A DNA stretch of 64,000 nucleotides, from NCBI GenBank assembly GCA_024734555.1, contig JANPWX010000211.1, forward strand, positions 2,295,649 to 2,359,648. The letters are read 5' to 3'. The stretch comes from Trochalopteron elliotii. Taxonomy: Eukaryota > Chordata > Aves > Passeriformes > Leiothrichidae. The position numbers and the translations under genes are program-made. The notes under the pieces are model-generated. The model was given only the letters and a program-made list of their open reading frames with translations, made no database searches and had not been told where the DNA came from. Positions within the stretch are counted from its first letter, which is position 1. The number at the start of each line of letters is the position of its first letter. Positions 24,102 to 37,995 of the stretch are shown one piece after another.

Positions 24102-27100
24102 TACCAAAGTACAGGAACATTAAACTCCCCTTCAGGAATCAGTACACACAGTACAGTAACACAGTCATTAAATAGAAATATTTTTGAAAATAAATCCCCT
24201 CAAAAAGAAAGATCCAACTCATAGTACAACTCTTTCTCCCTCTGAAAGCTCCTCTCACATTATCCCTGTGTTTAAAAGGCATGTAAAAATATAAATCTGA
24301 AGTAGTTACAATATTGCCACTATACTCCCTGTTTTCACAAGGGAGTGAATGCCATGAAAAATAAAGATGCCAGGAAACCAGAAGAAAAAAAAGCAATGAA
24401 AAGTGTTGTTAAGTGTGTCCCCATTTCAGTTCAGCTGCAGCCTGTGCACATAAGCAGATGTAGAGCCTCACTAATTTCAGTGCAGCTGCCGTTGTGCTCG
24501 ACCTCACCTGTGCACACATGGGAGAAGATGGGAGCAACAAGCTGAAAATCAGGTGTTTGGTCTACTGGAAAAAATTTGCTTTAAAGATCTAATGTAAGAA
24601 TTGCCATATTCAATACCATAATGTTTTGTTGGGGTTTTTTGTTGGTTTGTTGGCTTTTTGTAAGGGTTTGGGTTTTTTCTTTTCTCTTTTTAGGATTGGG
24701 GGAGGGATGTATTTTGGTTGTGTTTTTAAGACTCGGGGTTTTGGATTTTTCGCTTCCCCTCCTCCAAGCCATTCATTAAGAATGTATGCCTGTCAGTGTA
24801 TTTATGAACCAGAGTATTTTGATTTTACAAATACAGCTGTTCCTAAGCACAACTCTGACCTATATTATCTGACAGTTTCACATCTATTCTAGATATTTAT
24901 AGGCACCTTATTGATGAGATATCTGCCTTCAGTCACAGGTACATTTGTTACCCTCACACAGAAATATCCTTTCTCTTTAAAAGCAGGAGCTGTAACCACA
25001 AACAAGAACCAATATTGACACAGAAAATCTGGCACAGCTGAGAACAGATCTCAAGTGTCCCATGTACAATTCCCAATTAAATATATTCCTTATTATCCTT
25101 ATTAGAAACATTAACATGTATATCAATTATTAACAGTATAATTTTCACCCTTAAAAGATAGCCCATGAGGTGCAACTGGTTTTATCCAGCCCAGATAATT
25201 CTCAAATATCTTGTTTTTCCATGAAAAATCTATGTGAAAAGGGAAGGGGGGAAGTCACTGTGAAAGACTGGCAGGGAAGAGCTATGGTCCCATGCTGAGG
25301 TCCCATGGAAGCAAACAAACAAAAAAAGTATAAGAGCTGCAACTGTTTGCTGAACAATCACCTGGTGTGCCAAATCTGTAATTAGTGTTGATAGCTTTTT
25401 GGGATAATGCCCCAGCTCATATATTACTCCAGTCACTTCTGTTTACCACTTTGAAAATGTTGCCAAATTATTGCCCAGTCACTGGCAATTGCTCTGTATT
25501 TGTCTCATTACCATAAACATTTGTGATAAGAGACCTTGAGCTGTGTTAATGCCTTGGCAAAACACATGCTCTCTCCCACAGCCCTCATCAGTCGTCTCCC
25601 TGGCGTAAATATCCAACCCCTCCTGTCAGTCTCAGCAAAAACACCAAAGAAACTGAAACACTGAATGCAACGACTGCATTAACAACAGAGTGCAGCAGTG
25701 GTGCTTTCACTTGCTCTGCAGAATCCCTCACATATTCCTTTGGCCATGTTGCCACTAACCCCAGTGATGTCTCTAAATGTCTCTAGCACCAGACATCTGC
25801 TTTCCATCTTAAATTTAAATAACAGCTATAGTTCTGCTCTTTGTCCCCAGGCATCTGACCAATTCACACTTTTCCCTCCTGAAATTTATCTGTTAAGGAT
25901 TTTTGGTCATATTGAAATGTTTACTCTCTATTTTCCTTAGAAAAAGGTAGAATTATGAATTCCACAAAAGTGGTCTATCCCACTACTTCCGACAAACCAG
26001 GACTGCGACTAATTGCATTAAAGACAAGGATGATTAACATCCAAGGAGGGTCATCACAGGCTAAAATGGTTTACAGCTTTACCATTATACAGGAATTCAC
26101 TTCATATTGTTTTATTGTTTCTAAAAAAGTGCTGAAAATAATCTGAAGGAATTTGTTGATCTCTTTTTTAGTATCTAAGCACAGATATTCCTACCAATAC
26201 TCTCTCAAAAGCTGATTTCTAGTATGCTGTAAAAGATGAGGACAATTAACTGGTTGTAGACTACCTTATGCTTTGCTAGAGGCTAAGAGAAATCCTTTTC
26301 CTTACCTGTACTATTCTGAGAACATTCCTGAATTGAAACAGGAAATCCAAGATAAGAAGAAAAAAAGGCTTTTTCAGGCAAAATGTTAATTCTGGTCAAA
26401 TCCAAAAGTCTCATCACAGCAAGGGAAAGCAGAATTTACTGAAGAGCGGACCTGTTGGTTTATAACAATTTCATTACTTATAACACTCTTAATACTTTCA
26501 TTTGATTAGTTAAAATTCAATATTTAAAATAAGTACATAATAATACATTATTCAAAGAAGTTGATTAAGGTTACCTACTACTCTGCTGTTGAAATCCACA
26601 CATACACTATTTTTTGAGTGAATAATTATGCAAATAACCAAGCAATCAACCAAACAGTGCCTGTCCCATGGGAGGAGGACTCTTCTCAACAGCCAGTGAA
26701 AAAGTGGTCTGGATCATTAGAGATCTTCTTGCCAGCCACCTCATTAACATTTAAGTGAAGGATGAATGTCATGAAAATAATGGAATTAGCACTGAAAATA
26801 TGATATACAAAAATCTCTGTAGGTAGCACATATTTTCTACTTTTCTGCATTTAAAAAAAAAAAAAAAACCTAAAATGAGCATTTGATACATAATCCAAAT
26901 AGTGACTACTGATTTTTGTCCAAAGGGATATTCCTCATTAGTTTCTTACATATAATCTAATCCACTTTAATTTTGGAACAGTTCATAAACTCCTAGAATA
27001 TGGACAACCAGTGTTTGGAAAACACCTGCAAGCTAAAGAGAATTACAAAGATAGGTGAAACAAGAAAATACCTTGAAATGACAAAAGGAGACCTGGAGGA

Positions 27101-30100
27101 CGTATGACTATATGCATATAGAATGAAGGCGTAAAACACTGCTTTTGTGTTGAGGATTCTGGTATTATTAAAATAAATAAATAAACAAACAATTTAGTCA
27201 TGAACATGTGTATATTAATACTTTCATGAAAGAGCTGTGGAATAACTTGAGTTTTCTACCAACAAATTCTTTGAAGTTACTTACATTACACAATACAATA
27301 TAAAAACCATGTAATGACACGATAAAAAAGTTTTACCATTCCCTTTCCTGAAATCGTCTTGTTTAAAGAGAGCTCAGCTGGCCCTTTGTCATGTGTAGAC
27401 ACACCCTTGGGGGACTTCCAGCAACCAGAGTGAAAAAGGTTTAAAAACATCCTGAAATTATCACTGACAATGTTCCTGATTCCAGTTCCATCCATCCTTG
27501 CCTTAGCTGTCCTCAAGCTATCAGGTAGGAGCCAGGAACCTCATCTGCTTTTCCCTTGTTCCAGTTACAACAAACACTGTAGAGAAGGGAAATTAAATAT
27601 GTCACCCTGGTGAGGTGACAAGGCACATGACAAGATTTCTGGTAATATTTTGCAGACTGTCCTGGTAGTTCTCCTTCACAATCCCTCTTCACGAGAAGCT
27701 CATCTGCCCCTGTCTCTCCTGTGAGCTGGTGCTCATCTCAGCCACATGTCTGCTGTTGTTTCCGTGAGATCACTTAACATTTTAGTCCAAATACCAAAAA
27801 AGCAATCGAATTAAACCAGGCACTAATCATCAGATGAATTCAGTATTTAATCAGGAAACTGTATAAGCAGTGGTAATAGTTCTTAGTTCTCTCTCACATG
27901 CTAAAATTCAAATTAAATACCACCCCAGGTACTTGGGAAAAGGTGCTGGAAAAAACTGCCTTTCATAACTGGTGTTATGTACAGTAATTTTGTAAAATTG
28001 GGCTGAAACAATGATAAAAGATTAGGGAATTTTAGGCATTATGACAAAGGGAGAGTGACATACAGCATTTTATTTCTTTTATTTTTATTTTAACACCTTT
28101 ACAGAAATCCATGGCTCATTTGATATCGCACAATTAACATGCATTCAAAATATTTTCATTTTGAATATACTATAAAATGAAATTCAATTATGAAGTAATA
28201 AACTTCTACCCAACAGGAACTTTGTAAATAAAATATCAGAGTATTTTCAAGGCAACATCCATTTATTGATTCATCTTTGTCAAACTTATTTCACAATCAG
28301 TAAAACACCATTGTTACCCCTTCCTCTGCAGATCTCCATATTGAACTAAAGTTCCAGGCATTTTGAAAACAATCTACCTGTCACAGAGACACCTGGTTAA
28401 AACTTTCCTATGCTGAGCTCACTGGGCTAGAGCTGCAAAGTTGGTGAAGCACAAAGGGCCAGGAAATTGCTTCTTTATCAAAATTTGCACACACAAAATT
28501 CAGCAATGCCATTCCAGAATAACTCGTTTTTCCACACACTCTTTCTCAGCACTGGGTTCAGCTCCTGCAGCATTATCCAAAGAAAGCACAGAAAATTTAA
28601 CCATGGTTGCAATGCCCAGGGTAGATGAAAGCCCATCAGGCAGCACAGTTTTGTGTCCCCTTGGCACCCATCCCAGGTGGAAACAACCAGGGTGTCACCA
28701 ACAGGAGTATTTTACTTTATAAATAATACACCCATCAAACAATTGCTCTGCATATCAAACCGTTGGACATATTTAACCATAATCAACCTTGATTCATCAT
28801 TTTAAAGCTAAGATTTAACGAAAAATAATCTTGGTCCAATAGGAAATTATGTGATAAGGAGATATAGCAGGCCAAATGGACTGAGCAGTAATCCAGGGAT
28901 GTTTTCACAGTGCATTAACCCAGAAAATAACTCTCTTAGCAACCACAACACTAACTGCATAAAATGTGACATACACCAAAGTTCTTTCAATTTGCCACAT
29001 CCTTTGGGCCAAGTTTGTTTTGTTCATTCCTGTGAAATGGGCCAGACTGGAGCCTTTGGAGTCCAGAGAAGGAAGAGAGCAGCACCTCCTGTGTACCGCT
29101 GTGCTTCAATCCAGCTCTGGAATGGCTGCTTTGAGGCCTGGGAATAACTTTTTATCTGCCATGCTAATTCATATCCAATTAAATATGACAGTTTCATTGC
29201 CACCTTATTTCTTATTACCTTGTTACAACAATCTTACTGTTACCCTAGTGGCTACAACTAATGAATGATACAAATTTTTGACCATTTAGAACTGGAAACC
29301 TTCTTCTCCATGCTGCAGAAACAAAGGAGTAGCCACCAAACAACTTCAGCTTTTTCTAAACTGGGATAAATTCAGCTGTGTAACCTCTGTGGAATATTAC
29401 CAGTATCTCAAGCTGTGCCAATGTGTGTACTCACCACTGCATGTAGGTAATTTTGTGAATTCTTATGACATGACAATTTAAAAAGGTTCTTCTTATATGT
29501 CTGCCCTAATTCAGCAGTGCAGTGGATGAGTATCACTCCTCTGAAGCTGATAGCTCATCAGTCACACAGCTAAGGTACTGCAATGCTTATTTATATTTGG
29601 AGAATTCATTGGAGCTGTTTCAGGCAGAAGGTTTGCAAATGTCTGCAGCCTCAAGTGAGGGGAATGACTCTTAAGCAAAACAAAAACCACAGAAGATATA
29701 CAGAAGATGGAAAACTAGCACATGTCACACAAAGTTACTATTAAGTGATGTAAGCAGAAGTGTTTTATTTCAAAGATGCCATTCACTAGGAGGCTTCTAT
29801 CTTATTGTCAAAACCAGCAAGAATTTTAACAAGGGCTTCTTGAGAGTAATTAGGAATAAACAGAACACTGCGGAGCTTTAACTCATGAAGCCACACAAAT
29901 GGGGAAAAGTGTCCTAGCCTCAGCTTCAAATATTTCAAATTCCATAATGTCAGTTTCTGAGCCAATCAGTGTGGTCCATCCATACAGAATTCCTATGTGT
30001 GTCCAAAAATACCTGCATATAGCAGAGCAGCCCTTGCACCTTCTTATTTGAATCTTCCGAGAAAGGAACAAAACTCATTATGTTTAGTTCCCACATTATA

Positions 30101-30884
30101 TTTTTGTTATGATCCAGCGTGTGTTTGACCGGTTTATTCACAGGAAGTGACTGTAAATTAGTAATACAGTAGACTGTAAATAAGTAATACAAACAAAACA
30201 CAGGTGCCTGTTTCTTACAATGTCTTCTGCAAAAATGCTTACTGTTGTGATGAGCATTTCAGTTACAGCTGTGCATTTTAAGTGCTTTATTCCAGTTTCA
30301 GTCCCATTTGCCATAACAGATCCATGGTCAGTAGAGCAGCACAGGTGTAACCAAGGGAAGCATTTACTCATTAGCATTTAAGGCCACGGCCACAAGCAAT
30401 TTTAAGTCCTGCAGCATGTCACAAATGATAATCATATTGAGCTGATCACAGCATCTTCTTCTCCATTTTAATTTCCAAGGATAAATGAAGCAGCACAGTC
30501 CCAGAGTTCCCAGAGCACTCCCTTGAACATATGCATCTCTCCTAGGATGTTTTTAAGGGCACAGCTCCCAGCCTCATATGCCCATTTGCCAGCTTCTCAT
30601 GCGAGCATGCCTTGTCTGCCTTCCCTTCAGCCGAGCTGCCCTTACACAGAGAACCACCTTGGAACAGACTGATTTCTCCTAAGGTACTCTGCAGATTTCT
30701 TTCTCTTACAGTGACTTAGGAGACAAAATAAATCACCAAAAATCTACTTTCTGAGGAGTTCAGAGAAAAAGGTAGCATTTAGATATAAAAATGAATGCAA
30801 AAATCATCAGCATATAGGCAAAAAAAGAGGAAAATACAGTTCTTAATAGGTTGTATTTTCTTGTTGTGCATTAGGTGACTTGAG
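24102..30884. other. AT-rich noncoding DNA (about 6.8 kb)
   Basis: No gene, CR1 or LTR recognised. There is a short G/T-rich stretch at 24620-24760 and a poly(A) run at about 26853-26869. Isolated ORFs (for example 28441-28722 and 28851-29147) have no recognisable domains. Confidence 0.5.
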
Positions 30885-31315
30885 GGCCACCAAGGTAATC
30901 ACAAGGATGGAGCACCTCGGCTACAAGGAAAGACTGAGGGAACTGGGGTTGTTCAGCCTAGAAAAGAGAAGGCTTTGGAGTAACCTAATTGCAGTCCTCC
31001 AGTACCTGAATGGAGCCTATAGGAAAGATGGAGAGAGACTTTCTACAAGAGCCTGGAGTGACAGAACAAGGAGGAGTGGCCTCAAACCTAGAGAAGATTT
31101 GGATTATATGTTATGGTAAACTTCTCCCCTGTAACAGTGGTGAGGCCCTGCCAAAGGTTAACCAGAGAAGCTGTGTCAGCCTCAGGCCTGGAAGTGTCCA
31201 AGGCTACATTGGATAAGGTTCTGAGCCACCTGGGACAGTGGAAATTGTCCCTGCCCATGACAGGGGGTTGGAAGGAGATCATCTTTAAGGTAAATTTCCA
31301 ACTCAAACCATTCTG
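30885..31315 (+). mobile_element. CR1 LINE 3' end
   Basis: The segment reads through 'ctcggctacaaggaaagact', 'ggggttgttcagcctaga', 'ctggaagtgtccaaggct' and ends 'ccaactcaaaccattctgtg'. This is the C-terminal RT / 3' UTR order of avian CR1, in plus orientation. Several indels and stops make it nonfunctional. It is a 5'-truncated copy of about 430 bp. Confidence 0.9.
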
Positions 31316-34300
31316 TGACTTGTCCCCAGGTGTGAGCAACTGAGAGTTGCCACTATCAGCCAGATTCTCATATGCAGTAAGGCCTTTCAACCCACTCTGA
31401 CAGTGTGAAGAGATTTGAAGAATATTTATTGCAACTTTAAAACACCAAAGAATACTAAGGAAACTTTGATGTAGATATGAATAAAGCCCTTCAGTTTCTA
31501 TGGAAGTGTCCTAGTGACACTGATTGCATTTGCAGGTGAGCCAGCCCACGCATGACTGTGTTATCCAACAAATGCAATTATAAAGGAAAACAAGAACATT
31601 GCCTAGGAAAATACTGCATGTAAAAATCACAGCAGTTTGATTTTCAGTACATCTCCCCAGCCATGAGGTACTCCACAGGACATAGATAAGTAATCTAAAG
31701 GTTTATGTCTTACCAGCAGGGCATCATGTAAACAGAAAATATTTACCCTTTCTTTGTCCTCTCTGGTCACATTTCATAAAATAGCAGAACTAAATGCCAA
31801 ACACCTTCCAAAACTCTGCTGCCTTTGCTTACTTTCCTGTTCTTTTCCTTGGAGGTGCAGTGAGTACACTGAACACTGAACTCAACACATCCTGACAAAG
31901 AGATGGGATTAGGTGCTCTTTTTTTGGCTTCCTCTGTGGATGAGAGAGACGCTCTAGCACAATTCAGCAGACACCAGAAACTTCAGATAAGAGTAGGCTG
32001 AGAAGTAGGAGGAGATAAATGAAATGAAGAACAGAAGTGATAATATTACATTTCTGTCAGTGTGACTGTGGATGTCACAGGGTGAAACCCTGGATCCACA
32101 GCAGTTCAAGATTTGACATTTCTGAAATATCCCGCTATTTTCTTTAAAATCACATCGTTTTTGGTGTTTGAATGCCTAGACTTATTTCATACATGCAAAT
32201 TGTGTTGTTTTTGTTTAAAGTCAACCAGTACTTTCCTGCAATATCTTGTCAGATTAATTCTGGCCCCATTTAAAAATGAATATTTTAGCAATACCTCAGT
32301 ACTACAGGTTCAGTCAAGTTTGAAGATAAAATTAGACAAAAACCATTATTTTGTTAATTTGTAAGAGAAAGGCCTGAACTTTCTTTGCTTCACAAAGAAG
32401 GGAGAGTAGTTGGAGTTGAAAAAATTAAATGAAGTATAGATGTCTTAGTCATACTGAACAAAGTGCACAGGAATGAGAAGAGAGGTAATGGTGATATGTA
32501 TGTGGCATCCTCTATTGCCTGTTCTCCCAGCCTCTTCTCCACGTGTATGTGCGTGTGACACAGAGAAACACAAAATACATAAGGAGGAACTGCCCCAGAA
32601 TGACACTGCAAGGCAGAGAATGTACCTGGCAATGACAGAGATGGCAATCCCCAACATGGAGGCGAGCCCCTGCCCCTTCCTGGCCAGAAGTTTGTATCAA
32701 AACTTGTCTGTCCTCTAGACTTGTTATACTTCTGTCTGTTCCCACAAAGCAGAAGACAAGGCAGCTGCACAGAGCTGGTACAGTCCTGGTCCCTCTCACA
32801 CTCTGAGCATTCCTCTTCACGCACAAATATTGTTTCTTTTTTGGGAAACTGGGTCTTTCCTACTGTAGGTACAAAAAATTCTCAGCCTTTACCTGCTAAA
32901 CTCATCGGCCAGGTTCCCTGAGACTTAACAACTAGATAGAAAACTTAAAAATATTCCATGCTAAATACCAGAAAACTACATGAAATGAAGCACTTAATGT
33001 ATATCTTTACTGTGGCACAGACCTCTGTCAGGGCTTCTTTAACATGGCAAGCACTCAGCTACAAAGTACAACTCCAGAAGAAACCAGGCTCGCTCACTTA
33101 CAGCTCAAAACCCCACATTTGTGTCCTCTGCAGCACTGAGAACAGCTTCTGAGCTTGGAGCAGAGCCTGCAGTAGGGCTCATGCTGGAATTCCCAGGGTA
33201 TTTGGTGGCTACTGACACTCGGGCTGTGACCATCACTTGGATGGATTGTTTCTGGCACATTCAGCCTGCTCTCCTCTCAGAGCTAGTGGTGAAGAGCTTT
33301 GAGCAGAGCCTACTCACACTGAGAGCACCCAGGGCTGCAGTGCCAGCCTCTGACCTTACCTAGCTGGGAAGCCAGCAAATGCCTTTAATACCTCTAAATT
33401 CAACTAATATCTAACTATTAAATAATTCAGCTTAAAAGAGTTTTTCATTCTAGGAAAAAAATTCAAAATATGAATTCAGTGAATTCACAGCTAATGTAAT
33501 CTGCATAATTTCAATGCATTTGACAGAACTGCACCATTTTAGATGAACTAAAAAGCTGGATTCAAAATGCTGCCCTTTACTTTGATTAACTACCTGGCAA
33601 ACACCTCACTCGTACTCAATTTCTACAGGATACAAAATCTTTGCTGTTCTCCAGTATTAGCAAAAGCTTTACCCTCTTAATTATTTAAGATAATACAATG
33701 TGGTGGTCACTGACCTAAGAGAATAATGAGAGAGATAGTCACTAAGTTTTAGATCATCAGCAAAAAAATTAAATCCCCATATTTTCTGTGAAGATACAGC
33801 TCCAGAAATTTATTCAACACTGCCATCTGTACTTCTCAAAAGAGAAACACATTTTTTCAAAATAAAATGTGGAATCCTAATGATAGACAAGTAACGCCTA
33901 ATATTTTGCCTAAATTTGTATCAGGGAGTACTAAAATGTTTTACCAAAACCATTAATTTTCAGATTGCAGCATCTTACCTTCTCCTGTGCAGTATTACAA
34001 TTTCTGCCCATTTCTCTCCTTTCTCTCATTTCTCTAAAAGGATTGCCATTATAAACAATGACTAAATTAAAGTATTTGTTTCAGAAACCTCCTGAAAGAT
34101 AAAAAAAAACCTTGGAGAAGCCTCTGAGAGCAGCTGGATAGACTGAAAGGAACTGAATTATGTAAGCCCCACATATAAATACTTTTGTGCACATTACTAT
34201 CCTTTTCAATTTATGGACATGATTGTTCCTCAAAATTCTTGTTCAGAAATATGTAGAATAAATGAAGTTTCTAAAATAAAGTTACCATTTCCACTGTACC

Positions 34301-36335
34301 TTTGCCAAAAGCACTGATGTGATTGGTGGATCCCCAGTTTGTCCCGTTAAAAGTTGTGGCTTTTATCTGTCCTTTCTAAGCAAGTTTTGGGCCAGTGGCA
34401 AATTGAGAGTAACTCTGCAGTCTCATGGTTACTTCAGAAGTACAGTCTAAGAAATGTCTCCCTTTATACATAAACTGGAACAAGGGGAAGAACTGAGATC
34501 TACAATTATTTCCAGAACATTCTCTGCATCATAAGTTAGATATTGTCAAGAGAAATGGAAGATCCACACCCAAATACCCACTCCACATTAGCCCAAGGCA
34601 GGACAGTTCTCATCTGCTTCCCAGAGGCACCACAGTATGGAGGTGTTTTACACCATTATAAAGAGCCCCAGATCATGGGTACAAGGTGAATCCTGGCAAA
34701 TCTCAGGGATGGGCTGAGACTGCCATCAAGTAATTACACAAATACACAGGAAAAGATTTATAGGTGCTTCACCAGAAAAATCTTCACTGCTGAGGGACAA
34801 CTGTCTCCATGGTCAGTCAAGAGCTGAGTAAAGGTTTTCGTGAATGCTAGTGACACCTAAATACTGGCATCTAAAAGATTTAGTGTCTATTTGTTCCTAA
34901 AAAATCAGCCCTAAGGGGCCTTTTCCCTTTCTAGGCTTTTAAAAAGAAAAGATTAATTGACCATCAATAACATTCTTTAACTTCCTGGCAAACTCTTGCT
35001 GGATACAAAATGTAGCTAATCATGTCAATCTATTTTCTTCTGTTGTCGACATGAAATATCATATGCCTCCAGGCTGGAAAGCTTTCCTTGTTTTTGATAT
35101 TGGAACAGTTTTAGGCAACTGAACCTTCAGAGAGGGGAGTGTAATTGCCAAGGGAGGGGTGCAGGAGGACCAGTGCCATTTTGCACACAATTCATCATTA
35201 CTCTTTGATCTCTAGAAATTTAGCCCTTCTACGGCCTACCCTGGAATTTCATCTTTTGTTCCTTCAGAGAAAAAAAAAGTCAAAAAGTTCAACAGTTCTG
35301 CAGAAAATCTTTGAAAGACACTGACCTTAGAAACAAAACCCAAGGTACTCTCAATAGACAATATTCTGATTGTTGCAAAACCACTCCTGTAATGCTGCTG
35401 GAAGATAATTTAGAATTGTGCCATTTAAAATACAGCCACTCTCTAATCATTCCTTCAGCTTAAATCCCACAAAATCAGTTCTCAGTGAAGATGCACTGGC
35501 AAGTCTGCATTACTGCATCCTTACTGTTGGCAGGCTTTACATGCACATGTCAAAACAAGACTGTAGAGGCATTTATTCATCATTTTGCTGTCAAAGTTAG
35601 CAGAGGTTTGATAATTGTACAAACTCATCTGACAAGAAATTCACCCACCATTCACAAATCATTGTTAGAGGAGGCTGTTGCTTCAGGACCACCCGGCAAA
35701 TCAGTCAGTCCTACCCTCCTGCTGTACTGCACCTACCTGGCTTCCCACCAGTTCTTATTGAAAGACTTGCAGGATTCTGTCAAAAATGCATCAAGGCAAC
35801 CATCACTTGAAGGCACAACATTTGTGAACTCCACCAAATGCTGTCAAAAATGTCCTATGGGAAAAGGCACTCCTCAAACAGTCTTACAGAGATTTACTCT
35901 TAGGTACAAATGTTGAATAAATTCCCTAATACTGCCTTGCACTGGTATGCCCAGTGTCCCCATGGAATTTTACTGAAAAGAAATTAATTTTCTGCATGAT
36001 ACATATCACCATTGCTCAATTCTGTTGTCTGTCTGCTTCTTCAGCTAGAGAAACCTGTCCTGTCTCAATCTAAATATTTATCCATGGCATCACAAGGACT
36101 CAATAAGTTTGTCAGATACAATACGCTCCTTAACTATATTTCTAAATTAAAAAATTAGTAGACTTGAAGCAGAGATAATATCAACTTACACCTAGCACAG
36201 TAACTTAAGCCACTTGAAACAAAATTCTATTCCCTTAAATTTGCTTAGTCTCACTTTTCTGACAAAACTGCTGCTGCTATAAAAAGCACTCCTATATACA
36301 GAGTGTAACTGTCCATTTAATCTGTATTTTGGTAC
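31316..36335. other. Noncoding DNA (about 5 kb)
   Basis: No gene or repeat is supported. ORFs at 32390-32826 overlap on both strands, and the ORF at 35485-35916 shows no recognisable domain. Confidence 0.5.
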
Positions 36336-36340
36336 AGGGT

Positions 36341-37990
36341 TGCAGTGGTTTTGGTTTGCCAATTTGAGTTTCTCAGCTAATGCACCAAATAATGTGGTGG
36401 ATTAATGTTGGCTAAACACTAATGCACCAACTAGAATTATTTACTCCTTTTCTGCTGCGAGATAGGATTAGGAGAAGAGCAAAGCAGGCTCAAACTCTAA
36501 AGAGTATAAAGAAAACTTTAAACAGAACTGAAAAAAATGAAAAAAAAGAAAATAAGAATCAGAATAAAACTTTCAGAATACTTCTCCTCCCCCACAACCT
36601 TCTTTTCCTTCCTACTAGCAACATACAGAGACAAAAACTGGAACTTAGGCCAGTTTGCCACCTCTAAAATAGTCTCTCATCAGTTCTCTTAGGGAGAGGA
36701 GCCTCTTTTGTTATGTCATGGAGACTTTTCCACAAGAAACAGTTCTCTCATAGCTTCAATTTCCACAAATAGCAGCTGCCTGGAAATCTGCAATCATGAA
36801 GTCCCTCCCATCTTTCACAGCCTTCCCACAGCTGCATTCATGGGCCATGTCAAATTCATGGGGTACTATTTTAAGGATGAGCTGTTCAAAAGCAAAGGTT
36901 CTCTTCATCTATCTCTGAGATCATCTCTGAGAACAGAGATTTTCTTCTTCTTTTCTGTGGGGACAAAGGGTCTTCGTCACTGTCATCTCTCTCTTAGTTC
37001 AAGCTTCTCATGAGATGACAGCTAGTTCAAAATTTACTTGCCTCAGCATGAATGCCTTTGCTCATGTCTGCAATTTGAACACTCCATCTTCCCATACTGT
37101 TTTCATGAATTGAAGGGATATTCTAGTGTATCACCATGGCCTTGCAAAAGAATTTCAGCCTAAGGACTAAGGCATCTCCTCATCCTCCTGCCATCTGGGA
37201 CCTAACTCCTCTTCACTGACCTTGGTGTCTTTGTGTTGTTTCTCTACATGCCTTCACTCTCTCCTTTCCTCTCACTCGAGAGAGGATCAATGTTCTGCAA
37301 GTTTCATCTGTGCAATGAAAGAGTTAATCTGTGACCCAGGGCCTGCAGATGGTCATGATGGCTGAAGCAGTCACGGTGATAGATTTGGGCCATGCTGGGG
37401 CTGTGCCAGGATCTCAGGGGGCCCCGGCCAGAAGGGTGGCAGCCACTCTGGCCACACGGCTGGTCTCAAGCCTGTACCACGTTTAATTCCAGCCGTGGGT
37501 TGGCATGACCATGCTTGGGGGGGGGGGTGGGGAGGGGCAGGGGACAGAACTGGCCTGGCAGGAAGGTGTTAACAGCCCCTGGGGCCCGGGCTGGCCAGGA
37601 CAGGGCCCCTCAGCCCTCCCTCCCCCTGCCTGGCAGCCGCTGGGGGCCGGCCCGGACAGGCCCGGTGGGTTCCTCGGGAAGGAGCCCGGCCCCTCGGCAG
37701 GGCCTGCTCAGCCCAGCGCAGCCACATGGAGGGGGCCGGGCCGGCCTGTTCTCTGTTCCCAGGCCAGAAGAAGAGGGGAGCTTTCCCGGGGTTTGTTCAT
37801 TTTTAACCTGTGTGTTCACAGAGGCATGTTCCGCTTTCTAGTGGTTTAACAAGGTGTCAATATTCAAAACGAGTCACTGACTGGTTTTGTCAGGCACAGA
37901 GGAAACTGCTAGCAGCTTCTCTTAGAAAATCCCTTCCATTACTGGCTTCTTCCCTCCTCACCAAATGTCAAACAATGCAAAACCAGCACA
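36341..37990 (+). mobile_element. Long solo LTR (1650 bp, ERVL-type) with 5-bp TSD AGGGT
   Basis: The left end TGCAGTGGTTTTGG and the right end CAAAACCAGCACA form an imperfect terminal inverted repeat. Perfect 5-bp repeats AGGGT flank the element at 36336-36340 and 37991-37995. Typical phrases of the avian ERVL LTR family occur inside ('cagctaatgcaccaaataat', 'cactgaccttggtgtctttg'). The right half (37.37-37.80 kb) is markedly GC-rich and includes a G-run at 37518-37527. The element is unusually long for a solo LTR, so it may contain internal duplication or a secondary insertion. Confidence 0.8.
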
Positions 37991-37995
37991 AGGGT

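Noticed and set aside
24620..24760. G/T-rich stretch considered as a second hyperedited element
   Set aside because: Only about 140 bp, no retroviral reading frame, resembles simple GTTT repeat expansion.
32390..32826. 144-codon minus ORF overlapping plus ORFs
   Set aside because: No recognisable domain and overlapping open frames on both strands. Not supported as a gene.
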